DNA from: CAG-217 sp963605415
GTDB taxonomy: Bacteria; Bacillota; Clostridia; Oscillospirales; Acutalibacteraceae
Direction of reading: 5' to 3'
NCBI GenBank assembly: GCA_963605415.1
Contig: CAVCUL010000022.1
Location: 1 to 25,566 of the forward strand
Length of the DNA stretch: 25,566 nt
The translations under genes were made by a program, and so were the position numbers. How positions within the stretch are numbered: the first letter of the stretch is position 1; every line of letters begins with the position of its first letter. Positions 14,270 through 22,555 of the stretch are shown here, in pieces. The notes under the pieces were generated by a model that was given only the letters and a program-made list of their open reading frames with translations, had not been told where the DNA came from and ran no database searches.

Positions 14270-14932
14270 TTACACATACCGCAGCACATCGCTGACCCGC
14301 TCGATCACCGGCACATCGGCGCGCAGGTCCCGGTCCTTGAACCAGCCCCAATTCATCCGCACCGCCTGCATACCCGCAGACAGAGCGCCGGCAATATCGT
14401 TCACCGGGTGGTCGCCCACATACATACAGTCTGCCGGAGGCAGCTGCACTTTGTCACAGGCATAGAGGAACAGCGCCGGATCCGGCTTGTGGACCCCCAC
14501 ATCGCCGCTGACCACCACCAGGTCCAGAAAGGGACGCAGGCCGCTTTCGTCCATCTTATGATTTTGCAAATAGGACGGGCCATTGGTGATCACGCCGGTA
14601 ACAATGCCCTTCTCCCGCAGAGCCTGCAACATCGGCACCGCGTCCGGAAAGATCACGCAGCAGTCGCCAAAGGTGCGGTCATAGTGTTCCGCCAGCGCCT
14701 CTGCCGTGGGGGCGTCCGCCCAGTGCCAAAGGGCAATCAGCCCTTTGTACCACTCTACCCGGTCCACATAGCCGCCGTTGCCGGTCTGGCGCATTTGGTC
14801 TTTTTTCTCCTCCAACTCCCCGCCGGTCACACCGGGAAAGAACCGGGCAAAAAAGCCGTCCATATACCGCTCAAAAGCCGCCGTGCGGTCCTGCAAAGTC
14901 TCGTCAAAATCAAAGAATACTGCTTTTATCAT
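14270..14932 (-). CDS. HAD-superfamily phosphatase (subfamily IA, YjjG-like)
   Basis: A 220-residue haloacid dehalogenase-type hydrolase. Motif I is FFDFDETL with nucleophile D8 and acid/base D10; motif II is VITNG; motif III is the lysine of GVHKPDP; motif IV is YVGDHPVNDI. An all-alpha cap of about 70 residues follows motif I, which is the C1 cap arrangement. YjjG-type members dephosphorylate nucleotides, but the substrate cannot be read from sequence. The start at 14932 overlaps the end of ribF by 23 bp; further in-frame codons upstream are the out-of-frame complement of ribF. It is the last gene of the rimP-infB operon. A role in FMN/riboflavin phosphate chemistry beside ribF is possible but unproven. 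Confidence 0.9.
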   Translation of the reverse strand: MIKAVFFDFDETLQDRTAAFERYMDGFFARFFPGVTGGELEEKKDQMRQTGNGGYVDRVEWYKGLIALWHWADAPTAEALAEHYDRTFGDCCVIFPDAVPMLQALREKGIVTGVITNGPSYLQNHKMDESGLRPFLDLVVVSGDVGVHKPDPALFLYACDKVQLPPADCMYVGDHPVNDIAGALSAGMQAVRMNWGWFKDRDLRADVPVIERVSDVLRYV

Positions 14933-15728
14933 GATCCAGCTGCTCCCGTAGCGCCTCCACAGACGCAAATTTCTGCTCCGGGCGCAAAAAGCGCACCAGC
15001 TCCACCTGCACCGTTTGGCCGTACAGGTCGCCGTTGTAGTCAAAAATATGGGTCTCTGCCAAGGGGGTCTCCACCTGCCAGGTGGGACGCACGCCAATGT
15101 TGGTAAAGCCCCGATACCAGGTATTCCCCACCAAAATGCGGCTCTCATACACGCCGAATTTGGGCAGCACCAGCCCCTCCGGGTACTGCTGGTTGATGGT
15201 GGGATAGCCGATGGTACGGCCCCGGGCGTCGCCGTGAAGCACCGGGTTCTCAAAAGTAAAGTTGTAGCCCAGCATAGCCGCCGCCTGCTCCATCTCGCCG
15301 GCCTGTACCGCCGCACGAATACGGGTAGAGCTGATGGGCGCGCCCTGGTAGTCCTGGTGCTCTAAAATACGCACCCAAATGCCCCGGTCCTCCAGGTACG
15401 CCCGCAGGCGCATTGCGTCCCAGGCAGCGTTCTTGCCAAAGCGGAAATTAAACCCGCACAGTACCATACCGGCGCCAAAGCGGCCGATAAGCACATCCTC
15501 CACAAACTGCCGACCGTCCATATTACGAATGGCATCAAAATCCGCAAACACCGCCGTGGGGTAGCGGCGCTGAAAAATGCTCTTTTGCAGCAGGGAAAAG
15601 CGGTTGTGCACGCAGTAGATCACCACCTGCTCCGCCCCGGTGCACACAATATTGTGCGCCCGGTGCATACCGTCAAAATCCCCAATCGCTACCGCCGTTA
15701 TTCTCTTTTGGTTCTCACACTCTTGCAT
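14910..15728 (-). CDS. ribF: Riboflavin kinase / FAD synthetase with divergent N-terminal domain
   Basis: Makes FMN from riboflavin and, in the bifunctional form, FAD from FMN. It is 272 residues against about 310 for typical RibF. The C-terminal kinase domain is well conserved: HGDARGRTIGYPTIN (165-179), FGVYES, TNIGVRPT (209-216) and AETHIFDYNGDLYG (224-237). The N-terminal adenylyltransferase domain keeps GDFDGMHRAH (16-25) and ISSTRIR (132-138), but the HxGH motif has Ala for Gly and the usual EPHP region is missing or shortened. The ATG at 15728 has a weak ribosome binding site just after the truB stop, suggesting re-initiation. The truB-ribF order is canonical. FAD synthetase activity is uncertain; kinase activity is likely. 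Confidence 0.9.
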   Translation of the reverse strand: MQECENQKRITAVAIGDFDGMHRAHNIVCTGAEQVVIYCVHNRFSLLQKSIFQRRYPTAVFADFDAIRNMDGRQFVEDVLIGRFGAGMVLCGFNFRFGKNAAWDAMRLRAYLEDRGIWVRILEHQDYQGAPISSTRIRAAVQAGEMEQAAAMLGYNFTFENPVLHGDARGRTIGYPTINQQYPEGLVLPKFGVYESRILVGNTWYRGFTNIGVRPTWQVETPLAETHIFDYNGDLYGQTVQVELVRFLRPEQKFASVEALREQLDHDKSSIL

Positions 15729-15734
15729 ACAAAT

Positions 15735-16634
15735 TTATCTCATCACCATCACGCGGGCAGCCAGCAGCTGGCTGCCGTCTGCCGACGGACTGCCCAAACC
15801 CAAAAAGGCCCCCGCCGGGTCATACACCCGGTAGTAGCGCTCTGTCAGCTGCCGGTGCAGCCGCACCGCGTCCAGCGCGCCGCCGTTGCCAAATCGCCGG
15901 GCCTGAGGCGCCGTTACCTGCAAAGCCGGGTACGCCGCCAGCAGGTCATCCACCGGGCGCAGGCAGGGGGAAAAATCGCCGCCGCTGTCTCGCAGGGCTT
16001 GCAGTTGCTTCAAGGTCACGCAGTCCGCCAACTCTATCCCCATGGCACAGGTGCGCTGCAAGGCGGTCATCACCGCGCCGCAGCCCAGGGCCTGGCCCAG
16101 ATCGTGGATCAAGGTCCGAATATAGGTGCCCTTGGTGCAGGTCACATCAATGGTATAGGTGTTTTTTTCTTCTTGTGCTGCCGTCAGGCGCAAATCCAGA
16201 ATGGTCACCGGGCGGGCCGCCCGCTCCACGGTCTTGCCCTGGCGAGCCAGCTCATACAGCCGCTGACCGTCTACGCTCACCGCCGAGTACATGGGCGGTA
16301 CCTGCATAATCTCGCCCCGAAAGGCAGAAAGCGCCGCCTCAACAGCCGCCCGATCCGCAGTGACCGGCTGGCAGGTGAGCACCGTGCCGGTACAGTCCTG
16401 GGTGTCCGTTGTCTCCCCCAGGCGGAAGGTGGCCAGGTAGCGCTTGTTGCTGTCCGGCAAATAATCCAGAAAGCGGGTAGCCCCGCCCAGCAGCACCGGC
16501 AGCACGCCGGTGGCCATGGGATCCAGGGTACCGGTATGGCCCGCCTTGCGTTCCCGGGTAATCCCCCGCACCTTGGCCACCACGCCAAAGGAGGTGATCT
16601 CCGCCGGTTTGCAAATACACAGAACGCCGGTCAT
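15735..16634 (-). CDS. truB: tRNA pseudouridine-55 synthase
   Basis: Converts U55 of the tRNA T-loop to pseudouridine. It is 299 residues. The opening GVLCICKPAEITSF is the KPxGxTS-type motif, KAGHTGTLDPMATGVLP carries the catalytic Asp, RYLATFRLGETTDTQD follows, and CTKGTYIRTLIHDLG is the third family motif. The start ATG overlaps the nrnA stop as ATGA; an in-frame GTG six codons earlier is less likely. The C-terminal PUA-like part is present (about 230-299). It stands in the canonical rbfA-nrnA-truB-ribF order. Confidence 0.96.
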   Translation of the reverse strand: MTGVLCICKPAEITSFGVVAKVRGITRERKAGHTGTLDPMATGVLPVLLGGATRFLDYLPDSNKRYLATFRLGETTDTQDCTGTVLTCQPVTADRAAVEAALSAFRGEIMQVPPMYSAVSVDGQRLYELARQGKTVERAARPVTILDLRLTAAQEEKNTYTIDVTCTKGTYIRTLIHDLGQALGCGAVMTALQRTCAMGIELADCVTLKQLQALRDSGGDFSPCLRPVDDLLAAYPALQVTAPQARRFGNGGALDAVRLHRQLTERYYRVYDPAGAFLGLGSPSADGSQLLAARVMVMR

Positions 16635-17572
16635 ACCAGCACTTCCCCGCACTTCTCCACCAGCTTGGCCCGAGCCGTCTTCACATCCATATCCAGCTTA
16701 CAGGCCGCCGCCTGGGGGTGACCGCCGCCACCAAAGGCCTTGGCAATCTCCGCCGCATTCACGCTCTCAAAGGTGCGCAAAGAGGCCTTGCAGGTGCCGT
16801 CCGGCTTTTCCCGAATGGTAATGCCCACTTCCACGCCCTCGATCTGGCGAGTCAGGGGGGCCAGGCCCTCCGTCTCCTGCTCGTTGGAGCCGGTCAGGTG
16901 GTACATCTCCTGGGTGACGGTGATAATGGCCACCCGCTCGTCCAGATAAAAGCGCATGGACTCCAGCGCCAGCCGTTCCAGCCGGGCATAGGTCTTGGTC
17001 TTGGTCTCAAACATTACCCGATTGATTCGGCCATTGTCTGCCCCGGCCTCAATCAGATCCGCCGCAATGCGGTAGCTCTCCGCTGTGGCGGAAGCGTAGC
17101 GAAAACAGCCAGTGTCCGTAGAAATGCCGGTATACAAACAGTTGGCAATACCCCTGTCTATCGGCACATCCATTTCCCGAATCACCTTATAAATAATTTC
17201 GCTGGCGGCAGCGGCGCCGGAATCCAGCAGCAGCCGATCCGCATAATCCGTGTTGGTGCCGTGATGGTCGATACACAGGTCAATATGGTACTTGCCCTGA
17301 ATGGCGCCCAGCAGCCCCTCGGTGGCCACATCCACCGCCACCACAAACCGGGGGGCAAACTTCATAGGCACAATATCGTCAAAGAGATAATTGTACTTGG
17401 GGGGAATGTCCGCCTCGTTCTTCACATAGGCGAACTTGCCCTTTTGCAGCAGCGCCCGGCAAAGGGCAAAGCCGCAGCCCAGGGTGTCTCCGTCCGGGTG
17501 AGCGTGGGTCAGAATTAAAATGTTGTCCTGCTCCAAAAGCAGCCGGGCACAGTCCTTTACATCAATCCTCAT
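16631..17572 (-). CDS. nrnA: DHH-family oligoribonuclease / pAp phosphatase NrnA
   Basis: Degrades very short RNA (nanoRNA) and dephosphorylates pAp in Firmicutes and other bacteria that lack Orn. It is 313 residues. The DHH domain has THAHPDGDTLG (H23, D27, D29), the VAVDVA strand and the IDHHGTN motif that names the family. The DHHA1 domain ends in FGGGGHPQAAA with KLDMDVKTA after it. All metal-binding residues look intact. The start at 17572 overlaps the rbfA end by 11 bp, and the stop overlaps the truB start as ATGA. Location between rbfA and truB is the usual Firmicutes arrangement. Confidence 0.94.
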   Translation of the reverse strand: MRIDVKDCARLLLEQDNILILTHAHPDGDTLGCGFALCRALLQKGKFAYVKNEADIPPKYNYLFDDIVPMKFAPRFVVAVDVATEGLLGAIQGKYHIDLCIDHHGTNTDYADRLLLDSGAAAASEIIYKVIREMDVPIDRGIANCLYTGISTDTGCFRYASATAESYRIAADLIEAGADNGRINRVMFETKTKTYARLERLALESMRFYLDERVAIITVTQEMYHLTGSNEQETEGLAPLTRQIEGVEVGITIREKPDGTCKASLRTFESVNAAEIAKAFGGGGHPQAAACKLDMDVKTARAKLVEKCGEVLV

Positions 17573-17909
17573 GTTCCAGTTCCTTCAGCTTATCCCAAAG
17601 GGCAAAGCCCTTCTCAATGGAGTCGTCGGCAATAAAGCGCAGCTCCGGGCACTTGCGCAGGTGCAGTCGGGAGCCCAACTCGTGGCGAATATAGCCCTGG
17701 GCGGCGGTCAGGCCCTTGACGGACGCCTTGGCCGCCTCCATGCCCTCCATGGCGCTTACATACACCTTGGCATAGCTGAGATCGTTGGTAACGCTCACCT
17801 TCACTACCGTAAGCATACCGCTGATCCGCGGGTCTTTCAGCTCCCGCAGGATTGCCACGATCTCCCGCTTAATATCCTCTGTAATTCTGTCAATATGATA
17901 ACCGGGCAT
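17562..17909 (-). CDS. rbfA: 30S ribosome-binding factor A
   Basis: A late 30S maturation factor with a KH-like fold. It is 115 residues, the normal size. The sequence has RITEDIKREIVAILRELKDPRI near the N terminus and VSVTNDLSYAKVYVS in the middle, both typical; the basic HELGSRLHLRKCPELRF segment follows. The start at 17909 has AGGAG 6 bp upstream. It is 13 bp after infB and overlaps nrnA by 11 bp. Confidence 0.96.
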   Translation of the reverse strand: MPGYHIDRITEDIKREIVAILRELKDPRISGMLTVVKVSVTNDLSYAKVYVSAMEGMEAAKASVKGLTAAQGYIRHELGSRLHLRKCPELRFIADDSIEKGFALWDKLKELEHED

Positions 17910-17922
17910 TTTGCACTCCTAC

Positions 17923-20295
17923 TCAGTCTCTGTACTCCTCGACCACATAGCACTCCAGCACATCGCCGGGCTGAATATCGTCCCAGCCCTCCAGGCTGAT
18001 CCCGCACTCATAGCCGGAAGATACATCCTTTACATCGTCCTTAAACCGCTTTAAGCCCTTCAGCGGCACATCGGCCAGCTGCTTGCCGTCACGCACCAGG
18101 CGCACCTTGCCCTCCCGGCGGATATTACCGCTGGTGACCAGAGAGCCTGCAATGGTGCCGGCGGAAGAGATCTTGTACACCTCGCGTACCTCGGCGGTGC
18201 CGGTGTCTACATCTCTGTACTTGGGCGCGCGCATACCGCGCATAGCCGCCTCGATCTCCTCAATGGCGTCATAAATAATATTGTAGCTGCGAACTTCTAC
18301 GCCGTCCCGGTCTGCATTCTCCTTGGCTACCGGGTCCACACCGGTATTAAATGCCACGATAATGGCGTTGGAGGCAGCGGCCAGCATTACATCACTCTCG
18401 CTGACAGAGCCCACGGCGCCGTGGATCACATGGACCCGCACCTCGTCGTTTTCAATCTTCAGCAGAGACTGCTTTACAGCCTCCACAGAGCCTTGAACAT
18501 CCGCCTTAATGACCACATTAAAGGCTTTCAGCTCGCCGGCCTGCAGCGTATCAAACAGAGTGTCCAGCGTCACCTTGTGGAAGGTGCTGAATTCCTCTTC
18601 CTTAGCAGCTTCCTTCCGCTGCTCCACCAGCTGGCGGGCCAGCCGCTCATCGGACACGGCGTTAAAGCCGTCACCGCTCATGGGCGCGCTGTCCAGGCCC
18701 ATGATCTCTACCGGCACACTGGGGCCGGCTGCGTTCACCTTGCGACCGCGATAATCGGTCATGGCGCGCACCTTACCCACCGCAGTACCGGCCACGATCA
18801 CATCACCGGCATGGAGCGTGCCGTTCTGCACCAGTAAGGTAGCGATGGGGCCGCGGCCCTTATCCAGCTTGGCCTCGATCACCGTACCCTTGGCGGTACG
18901 GTCCGGGTTGGCTTTCAGCTCCTGCATTTCCGCCACCAGCAGAATGGTCTCCAGCAGCTTGTCAATGCCCATTTTGGTCTTGGCAGACACAGGCACGCAG
19001 ATTACATTGCCGCCCCATTCCTCCGGCACCAGCTCGTGCTCGGTAAGCTGCTGCAGCACCCGATCCGGATTGGCGCCCTCTTTATCCATTTTGTTAATGG
19101 CAACGATAATTTCAATACCCGCTGCCTTGGCGTGGTTGATAGCCTCAATGGTCTGGGGCATAATGCCGTCGTCCGCAGCCACTACCAGCACGGCAATATC
19201 CGTAGCCATGGCGCCGCGGGCACGCATGGCGGTAAAGGCCGCGTGGCCGGGGGTGTCCAGGAAAGTGATCTTCTCGCCGTTCGCTTCTACCTGATACGCA
19301 CCGATGTGCTGGGTAATGCCGCCGGCCTCGGTAGAGGTCACATCCGTATGGCGAATGGCGTCCAAAATGGAGGTCTTACCGTGGTCAACATGGCCCATCA
19401 CGCAGACCACCGGCGGGCGCTTAATGGCGTTCTCGTCGTTCTCGTCGTCCTCCTCAATGATCTGCTCCTCAATGGAGACCACCACCTGCTTCTCCACCTT
19501 GGCGCCCAGCTCGGTGGCCACGATCTCCGCAGTATCGTAGTCAATCACCTCGTTAACATTGGCCATCACGCCCAGGCTCATCAGTTTCTTAATCACTTCC
19601 GTAGCGGTCATACGCAACAGACTTGCCAGATCACCCACGGTGATCTCCTCCGGCACCTTAATGGTGATCTGTTGCTTTTTACGCTGCTCCGCAATGCGGG
19701 CCAGGCGCTGAGCCTCCGTCTCTCTCTTGGAGCGGGCGCGCATACCCTGGGGCCGCTTTTTGCGGTACTGCTTGCTCTTTTGATTGAGCTTCTGCTTCTT
19801 CTGATAATCGCCCATGTTGGAAGCGGGGGCAATGTCCTCGTACTTCTGATTGTACTTCTCCAGGTCCACATTGTTCACCCGGGTATCCACATGACGGGTC
19901 TCGCCCTTGGTGCGTGCCTGGGGGGTCTGGTTAGCCTTTTTCTTGGCCTTTTCCTCCGCCCGCTTGGCCGCCTGCTCTGCCATTTGCAAAATAGCCGCCT
20001 GGCTCTGGCGCTTCTTGTCCTTGGCCGTGTTACCGGTGGGCTGGGATTTTTTATCCTTCTTCTGCTGTGGCGCCTGGCTCTTGGGCTTATTGGCCCGCAA
20101 GGCGTAGAACTTGTCAAAATTCTCTACGCTGTGGGTCTTGGTAATGCGGTCAAAGAGGGCGTTCAGCTCCCCCTCTTCCAACACGGTGGACGGCGACTTC
20201 TTGGCCGCACCGCACTGGGCCAGCAGATCTAAAACTTCTTTATTCTGTACACCGAAGCCGGCAGCGACATCGGATACCTTAACTTTTATGACCAT
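17923..20295 (-). CDS. infB: Translation initiation factor IF-2
   Basis: The GTPase that places initiator tRNA on the 30S subunit. It is 790 residues. The N-terminal IF2 subdomain (1-60) is followed by a Lys/Gln-rich linker (about 70-205), a second N-terminal helical module (about 213-265) and an acidic stretch EEDDENDEN. The G domain has GHVDHGKT (301-308), DTPGH (347-351), NKMDKE and a SAKT motif, then domain II and C-terminal domains III and IV ending near GYECGISLEGWDDIQPGDVLECY. The start at 20295 has AGGAGG with 7-bp spacing and overlaps ylxQ by 10 bp. No internal oddities. Confidence 0.98.
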   Translation of the reverse strand: MVIKVKVSDVAAGFGVQNKEVLDLLAQCGAAKKSPSTVLEEGELNALFDRITKTHSVENFDKFYALRANKPKSQAPQQKKDKKSQPTGNTAKDKKRQSQAAILQMAEQAAKRAEEKAKKKANQTPQARTKGETRHVDTRVNNVDLEKYNQKYEDIAPASNMGDYQKKQKLNQKSKQYRKKRPQGMRARSKRETEAQRLARIAEQRKKQQITIKVPEEITVGDLASLLRMTATEVIKKLMSLGVMANVNEVIDYDTAEIVATELGAKVEKQVVVSIEEQIIEEDDENDENAIKRPPVVCVMGHVDHGKTSILDAIRHTDVTSTEAGGITQHIGAYQVEANGEKITFLDTPGHAAFTAMRARGAMATDIAVLVVAADDGIMPQTIEAINHAKAAGIEIIVAINKMDKEGANPDRVLQQLTEHELVPEEWGGNVICVPVSAKTKMGIDKLLETILLVAEMQELKANPDRTAKGTVIEAKLDKGRGPIATLLVQNGTLHAGDVIVAGTAVGKVRAMTDYRGRKVNAAGPSVPVEIMGLDSAPMSGDGFNAVSDERLARQLVEQRKEAAKEEEFSTFHKVTLDTLFDTLQAGELKAFNVVIKADVQGSVEAVKQSLLKIENDEVRVHVIHGAVGSVSESDVMLAAASNAIIVAFNTGVDPVAKENADRDGVEVRSYNIIYDAIEEIEAAMRGMRAPKYRDVDTGTAEVREVYKISSAGTIAGSLVTSGNIRREGKVRLVRDGKQLADVPLKGLKRFKDDVKDVSSGYECGISLEGWDDIQPGDVLECYVVEEYRD

Positions 20296-20615
20296 TCCTT
20301 TTCCTCCTGTTGCAATAATTCTTCAATGCGTGCTGCAAAGCCTGCGTCCTCCACCGTGAGCACCCCCGCCCGGTAACCCAGGGCAAAGTGTATCTCATCT
20401 ATGGTGCAGGGCAGCGCACGCATACGGGGGGCTTTGGCACGCTTTTGGCCGGCGGTCTCAAACTCGCGGACCAGCCGGGGCGACACATCCCGCGCCGTCA
20501 GCACCAGCTGCGCCTTGCCGTCGCGCACGCTCTGCAAGGCCAGGTCGTGCCCCATTGCCAGCTTGCCTGCACGGCGGGCAAGCCCCAACATAGAAAGCCA
20601 CTTGGCGTTATTCAT
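20286..20615 (-). CDS. ylxQ: L7Ae-family RNA-binding protein YlxQ
   Basis: A 109-residue member of the ribosomal L7Ae/L30e/Gadd45 family, which binds kink-turn RNA. The pattern MLGLARRAGKLAMGHDLALQSVRDGKAQLVLTARD is interrupted only by normal variation; these residues form the first half of the fold. The C-terminal tail is acidic (EELLQQEEKE). Its location between ylxR and infB is the standard Firmicutes arrangement. It overlaps ylxR by 8 bp and infB by 10 bp. Its exact RNA target is not established. Confidence 0.92.
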   Translation of the reverse strand: MNNAKWLSMLGLARRAGKLAMGHDLALQSVRDGKAQLVLTARDVSPRLVREFETAGQKRAKAPRMRALPCTIDEIHFALGYRAGVLTVEDAGFAARIEELLQQEEKEWS

Positions 20616-20874
20616 CTTTCAGCTCCGCCTCCATACGGTCATAGACCGCGTCGGAGATGGTCACCTCCAGCGCCCGCTCAAAGGCCCGCTTCTTCCGCGC
20701 CTTTTGCAGGCAGGCAAGGTCGTGGCACACATAGGCGCCCCGCCCGGCCATCTTGCCGGTGAGGTCCAACTGCACATCCCCCTGGGGAGTGCGCACCACC
20801 CGCACCAGATCGCGCTTGTCAAACCGTCCACCGCAGCCGGCGCACATACGCACAGGCACTTTCTTTGGTTTCAT
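20608..20874 (-). CDS. ylxR: YlxR/RnpM-family RNA-binding protein
   Basis: An 88-residue DUF448 protein. The family motifs RMCAGCGGRFDKRDLVRVV (9-27) and GRGAYVCHD (44-52) are present, with cysteines at the standard places. The B. subtilis homologue has been named RnpM and reported to modulate RNase P, so a role in RNA processing is reasonable but not shown by this sequence. The start at 20874 has GGAGGCGGAAGG upstream. It lies 30 bp after nusA and overlaps ylxQ by 8 bp. Confidence 0.93.
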   Translation of the reverse strand: MKPKKVPVRMCAGCGGRFDKRDLVRVVRTPQGDVQLDLTGKMAGRGAYVCHDLACLQKARKKRAFERALEVTISDAVYDRMEAELKDE

Positions 20875-20904
20875 CCTTCCGCCTCCCTGTTTGCAGGCAG
20901 CCGC

Positions 20905-21963
20905 TTACTGCTGCGTGCCGTCGTAAAAGCCGGACTCCGGCTTAATGTCAATCTTCCAGCCGGTGAGCTTGGCAGCCAGACGCACATTCTGCCCCTTGTT
21001 GCCGATGGCCAGGCTCAGCTGATCGTCCGGCACGGTGGCACGGCAGCTTCTGGCTTCCTCATCCAGGATCTCTACCCCAACCACATCGGCCGGCGCCAAA
21101 GCGGCGGCAATGTAGGTAGGTACATCGTCGTTATACTTCACAATATCAATCTTCTCGCCGCCCAAAGCATCCACAATGTTGGACACGCGCTGGCCGCGGG
21201 GGCCAATGCAGGCGCCCACCGGATCCACATCCTCCTCTTTGCTGAACACAGCAATCTTGGTACGGGAGCCGGCCTCACGAGAGACAGACTTAATCTCAAT
21301 CGTACCGTCAAAGATCTCCGGCACCTCCTGCTCAAACAGGCGGCGCACCAGACCCGGGTGGGTACGGCTGATCATAATTTTGGGGCCCTTGCTGCCGTCT
21401 TTCACATCCACAACAAAGATCTTGATCAGGCTGTTCTCTACCAGCTCCTCACCGGGCACCTGCTCGGCCTTAGGCAGCACCGCCTCGTTCTTGCCGATCT
21501 CCAGAGTGGCATTGCCGGTGACCGGGTCTACCCGCAGCACCTTGGCGGAGATCAGCTCCTGGTTCTTGCTCTGGAACTCCTCCATCAGCTTGCCGCGCTC
21601 CGCCTCGCGAATACCCTGGCGGATCACATGCTTGGCAGTCTGGGCGATAATGCGGCCGAACTCCTTGGTTTTCAGCGGAATGTCAATGATCTTGCCCACC
21701 TTGGCGCTCTTCTTGATGGCCTGGGCTTCTTCCAAAGTCAGATCCGTATCCGGGTCCTCCACTTCCTCTACCACATTCTTGGTCACATACACCTTAAAGC
21801 GCTGCTTCTCCGGGTCAATGTCACAGTGGACAATGTCCTTGCCGTTGTAGTCGTGCTTGGCAGCCACCACGATGGCGGCAGAAATTTTCTCATACAGGTA
21901 ATCCTCCGGGATCCCCTTCTCCTGCGCCAGCATTTGCACTGCGTCAAATAATTCCTTACTCAT
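20905..21963 (-). CDS. nusA: Transcription termination/antitermination factor NusA
   Basis: Binds RNA polymerase and nascent RNA and modulates pausing, intrinsic termination and antitermination. It is 352 residues: N-terminal polymerase-binding domain (1-130), S1 domain (about 135-200, beginning ISAKVLRVDPVTGNATLEIG) and two KH domains with VDPVGACIGPRGQRV and LSLAIGNKGQNVRLAAKLTGW. The E. coli-type acidic C-terminal repeats are absent, as is normal in Firmicutes. The start at 21963 has AAGGAAAGGTG upstream and is 18 bp after rimP. Because the operon leader has a terminator-like hairpin, NusA may influence its own synthesis (inference). Confidence 0.97.
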   Translation of the reverse strand: MSKELFDAVQMLAQEKGIPEDYLYEKISAAIVVAAKHDYNGKDIVHCDIDPEKQRFKVYVTKNVVEEVEDPDTDLTLEEAQAIKKSAKVGKIIDIPLKTKEFGRIIAQTAKHVIRQGIREAERGKLMEEFQSKNQELISAKVLRVDPVTGNATLEIGKNEAVLPKAEQVPGEELVENSLIKIFVVDVKDGSKGPKIMISRTHPGLVRRLFEQEVPEIFDGTIEIKSVSREAGSRTKIAVFSKEEDVDPVGACIGPRGQRVSNIVDALGGEKIDIVKYNDDVPTYIAAALAPADVVGVEILDEEARSCRATVPDDQLSLAIGNKGQNVRLAAKLTGWKIDIKPESGFYDGTQQ

Positions 21964-21981
21964 TTTCCGATCACCTTTCCT

Positions 21982-22479
21982 TTATTCCTGAAAATCCTGT
22001 TCAAAGTCTGCTATATTAAAATCGTCCAACTTCACAAAGGCTGTGTCCTTCTTTTGCACACACAGTGCCTGGCCGGAAGTTAAGCGAACGGTTATCTGGC
22101 CGTTATTATATTGCTCCAGCGTGCCGGAGAAATCCCGCGCCCCGTCTACCGGGCGAATGGTGCGCACCAATACCGGCGCGCCGATATACTGCAAAAAGTG
22201 GCTGTCCTGCACCAGCTCCCGCTCAATACCGGGAGAGCTGACCTCCAGGGTGTAGGCCTCCTTGATGGGATCCTCCCTGTCCAGCGGCTCCTGGAGCGCC
22301 CGGCTCATGGCCACGCAGTCGTCCATACTCACGCCGCTATCCTTGTCGATAAACACCCGCAGATAGTGCTGGGTGCCCTCCTTCACGAACCGCACATCCC
22401 AAAGCGAAAGCCCCAGCTCGGCCGCAATGGGGGCGCACAGCGCCTGCACACGGGATACCACATTTCCCTTACCTGCCAA
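21982..22479 (-). CDS. rimP: Ribosome maturation factor RimP (TTG start)
   Basis: Assists assembly of the 30S subunit. It is 165 residues; LGLSLWDVRFVKEGTQHYLRVFIDKD (about 19-44) and the YTLEVSSPGIERELV motif (about 76-90) are diagnostic of the family, and the C-terminal SH3-like domain follows. The start codon is TTG (minus strand at 22479), supported by GGGAGG at 22487-22492 with 7-bp spacing; the next candidate is a GTG seven codons later with no comparable site. It is first of the rimP-nusA-infB operon, as in most bacteria. Confidence 0.93.
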   Translation of the reverse strand: MAGKGNVVSRVQALCAPIAAELGLSLWDVRFVKEGTQHYLRVFIDKDSGVSMDDCVAMSRALQEPLDREDPIKEAYTLEVSSPGIERELVQDSHFLQYIGAPVLVRTIRPVDGARDFSGTLEQYNNGQITVRLTSGQALCVQKKDTAFVKLDDFNIADFEQDFQE

Positions 22480-22495
22480 TGAAAAACCTCCCTAC

Positions 22496-22529
22496 AAAAA
22501 CAGGAGAGCGGTCCCCGGGGACCACTCTC
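22496..22529 (-). terminator. Terminator-like hairpin in the rimP leader, candidate attenuator
   Basis: The minus-strand RNA forms an 11-bp stem, GAGAGUGGUCC paired with GGACCGCUCUC (one G-U pair), around loop CCGG (22504-22529), followed by CUGUUUUUG. The T-run ends only 3 bases before GGGAGG, the rimP ribosome binding site. Because a promoter lies upstream of it (22559-22586), rimP transcripts must pass it. It could instead be the terminator of the DUF1015 gene that ends at 22583; both functions may apply. Confidence 0.8.
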
Positions 22530-22555
22530 ACTGAAAAACTTACAACTTACCGATA

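Noticed and set aside
15728..15735. A possible frameshift or fusion at the truB-ribF junction.
   Set aside because: Both genes have complete termini: truB ends in a TAA and ribF has its own ATG 6 bp beyond it. The short ribF is due to sequence missing inside its N-terminal domain, not to a break at the junction.
15585..16721. A 378-codon plus-strand open frame opposite truB.
   Set aside because: The minus strand encodes intact TruB; the opposite frame shows no family motif and no start signal. The same applies to other long plus-strand frames opposite infB (19036-20232) and nusA (20401-21951).
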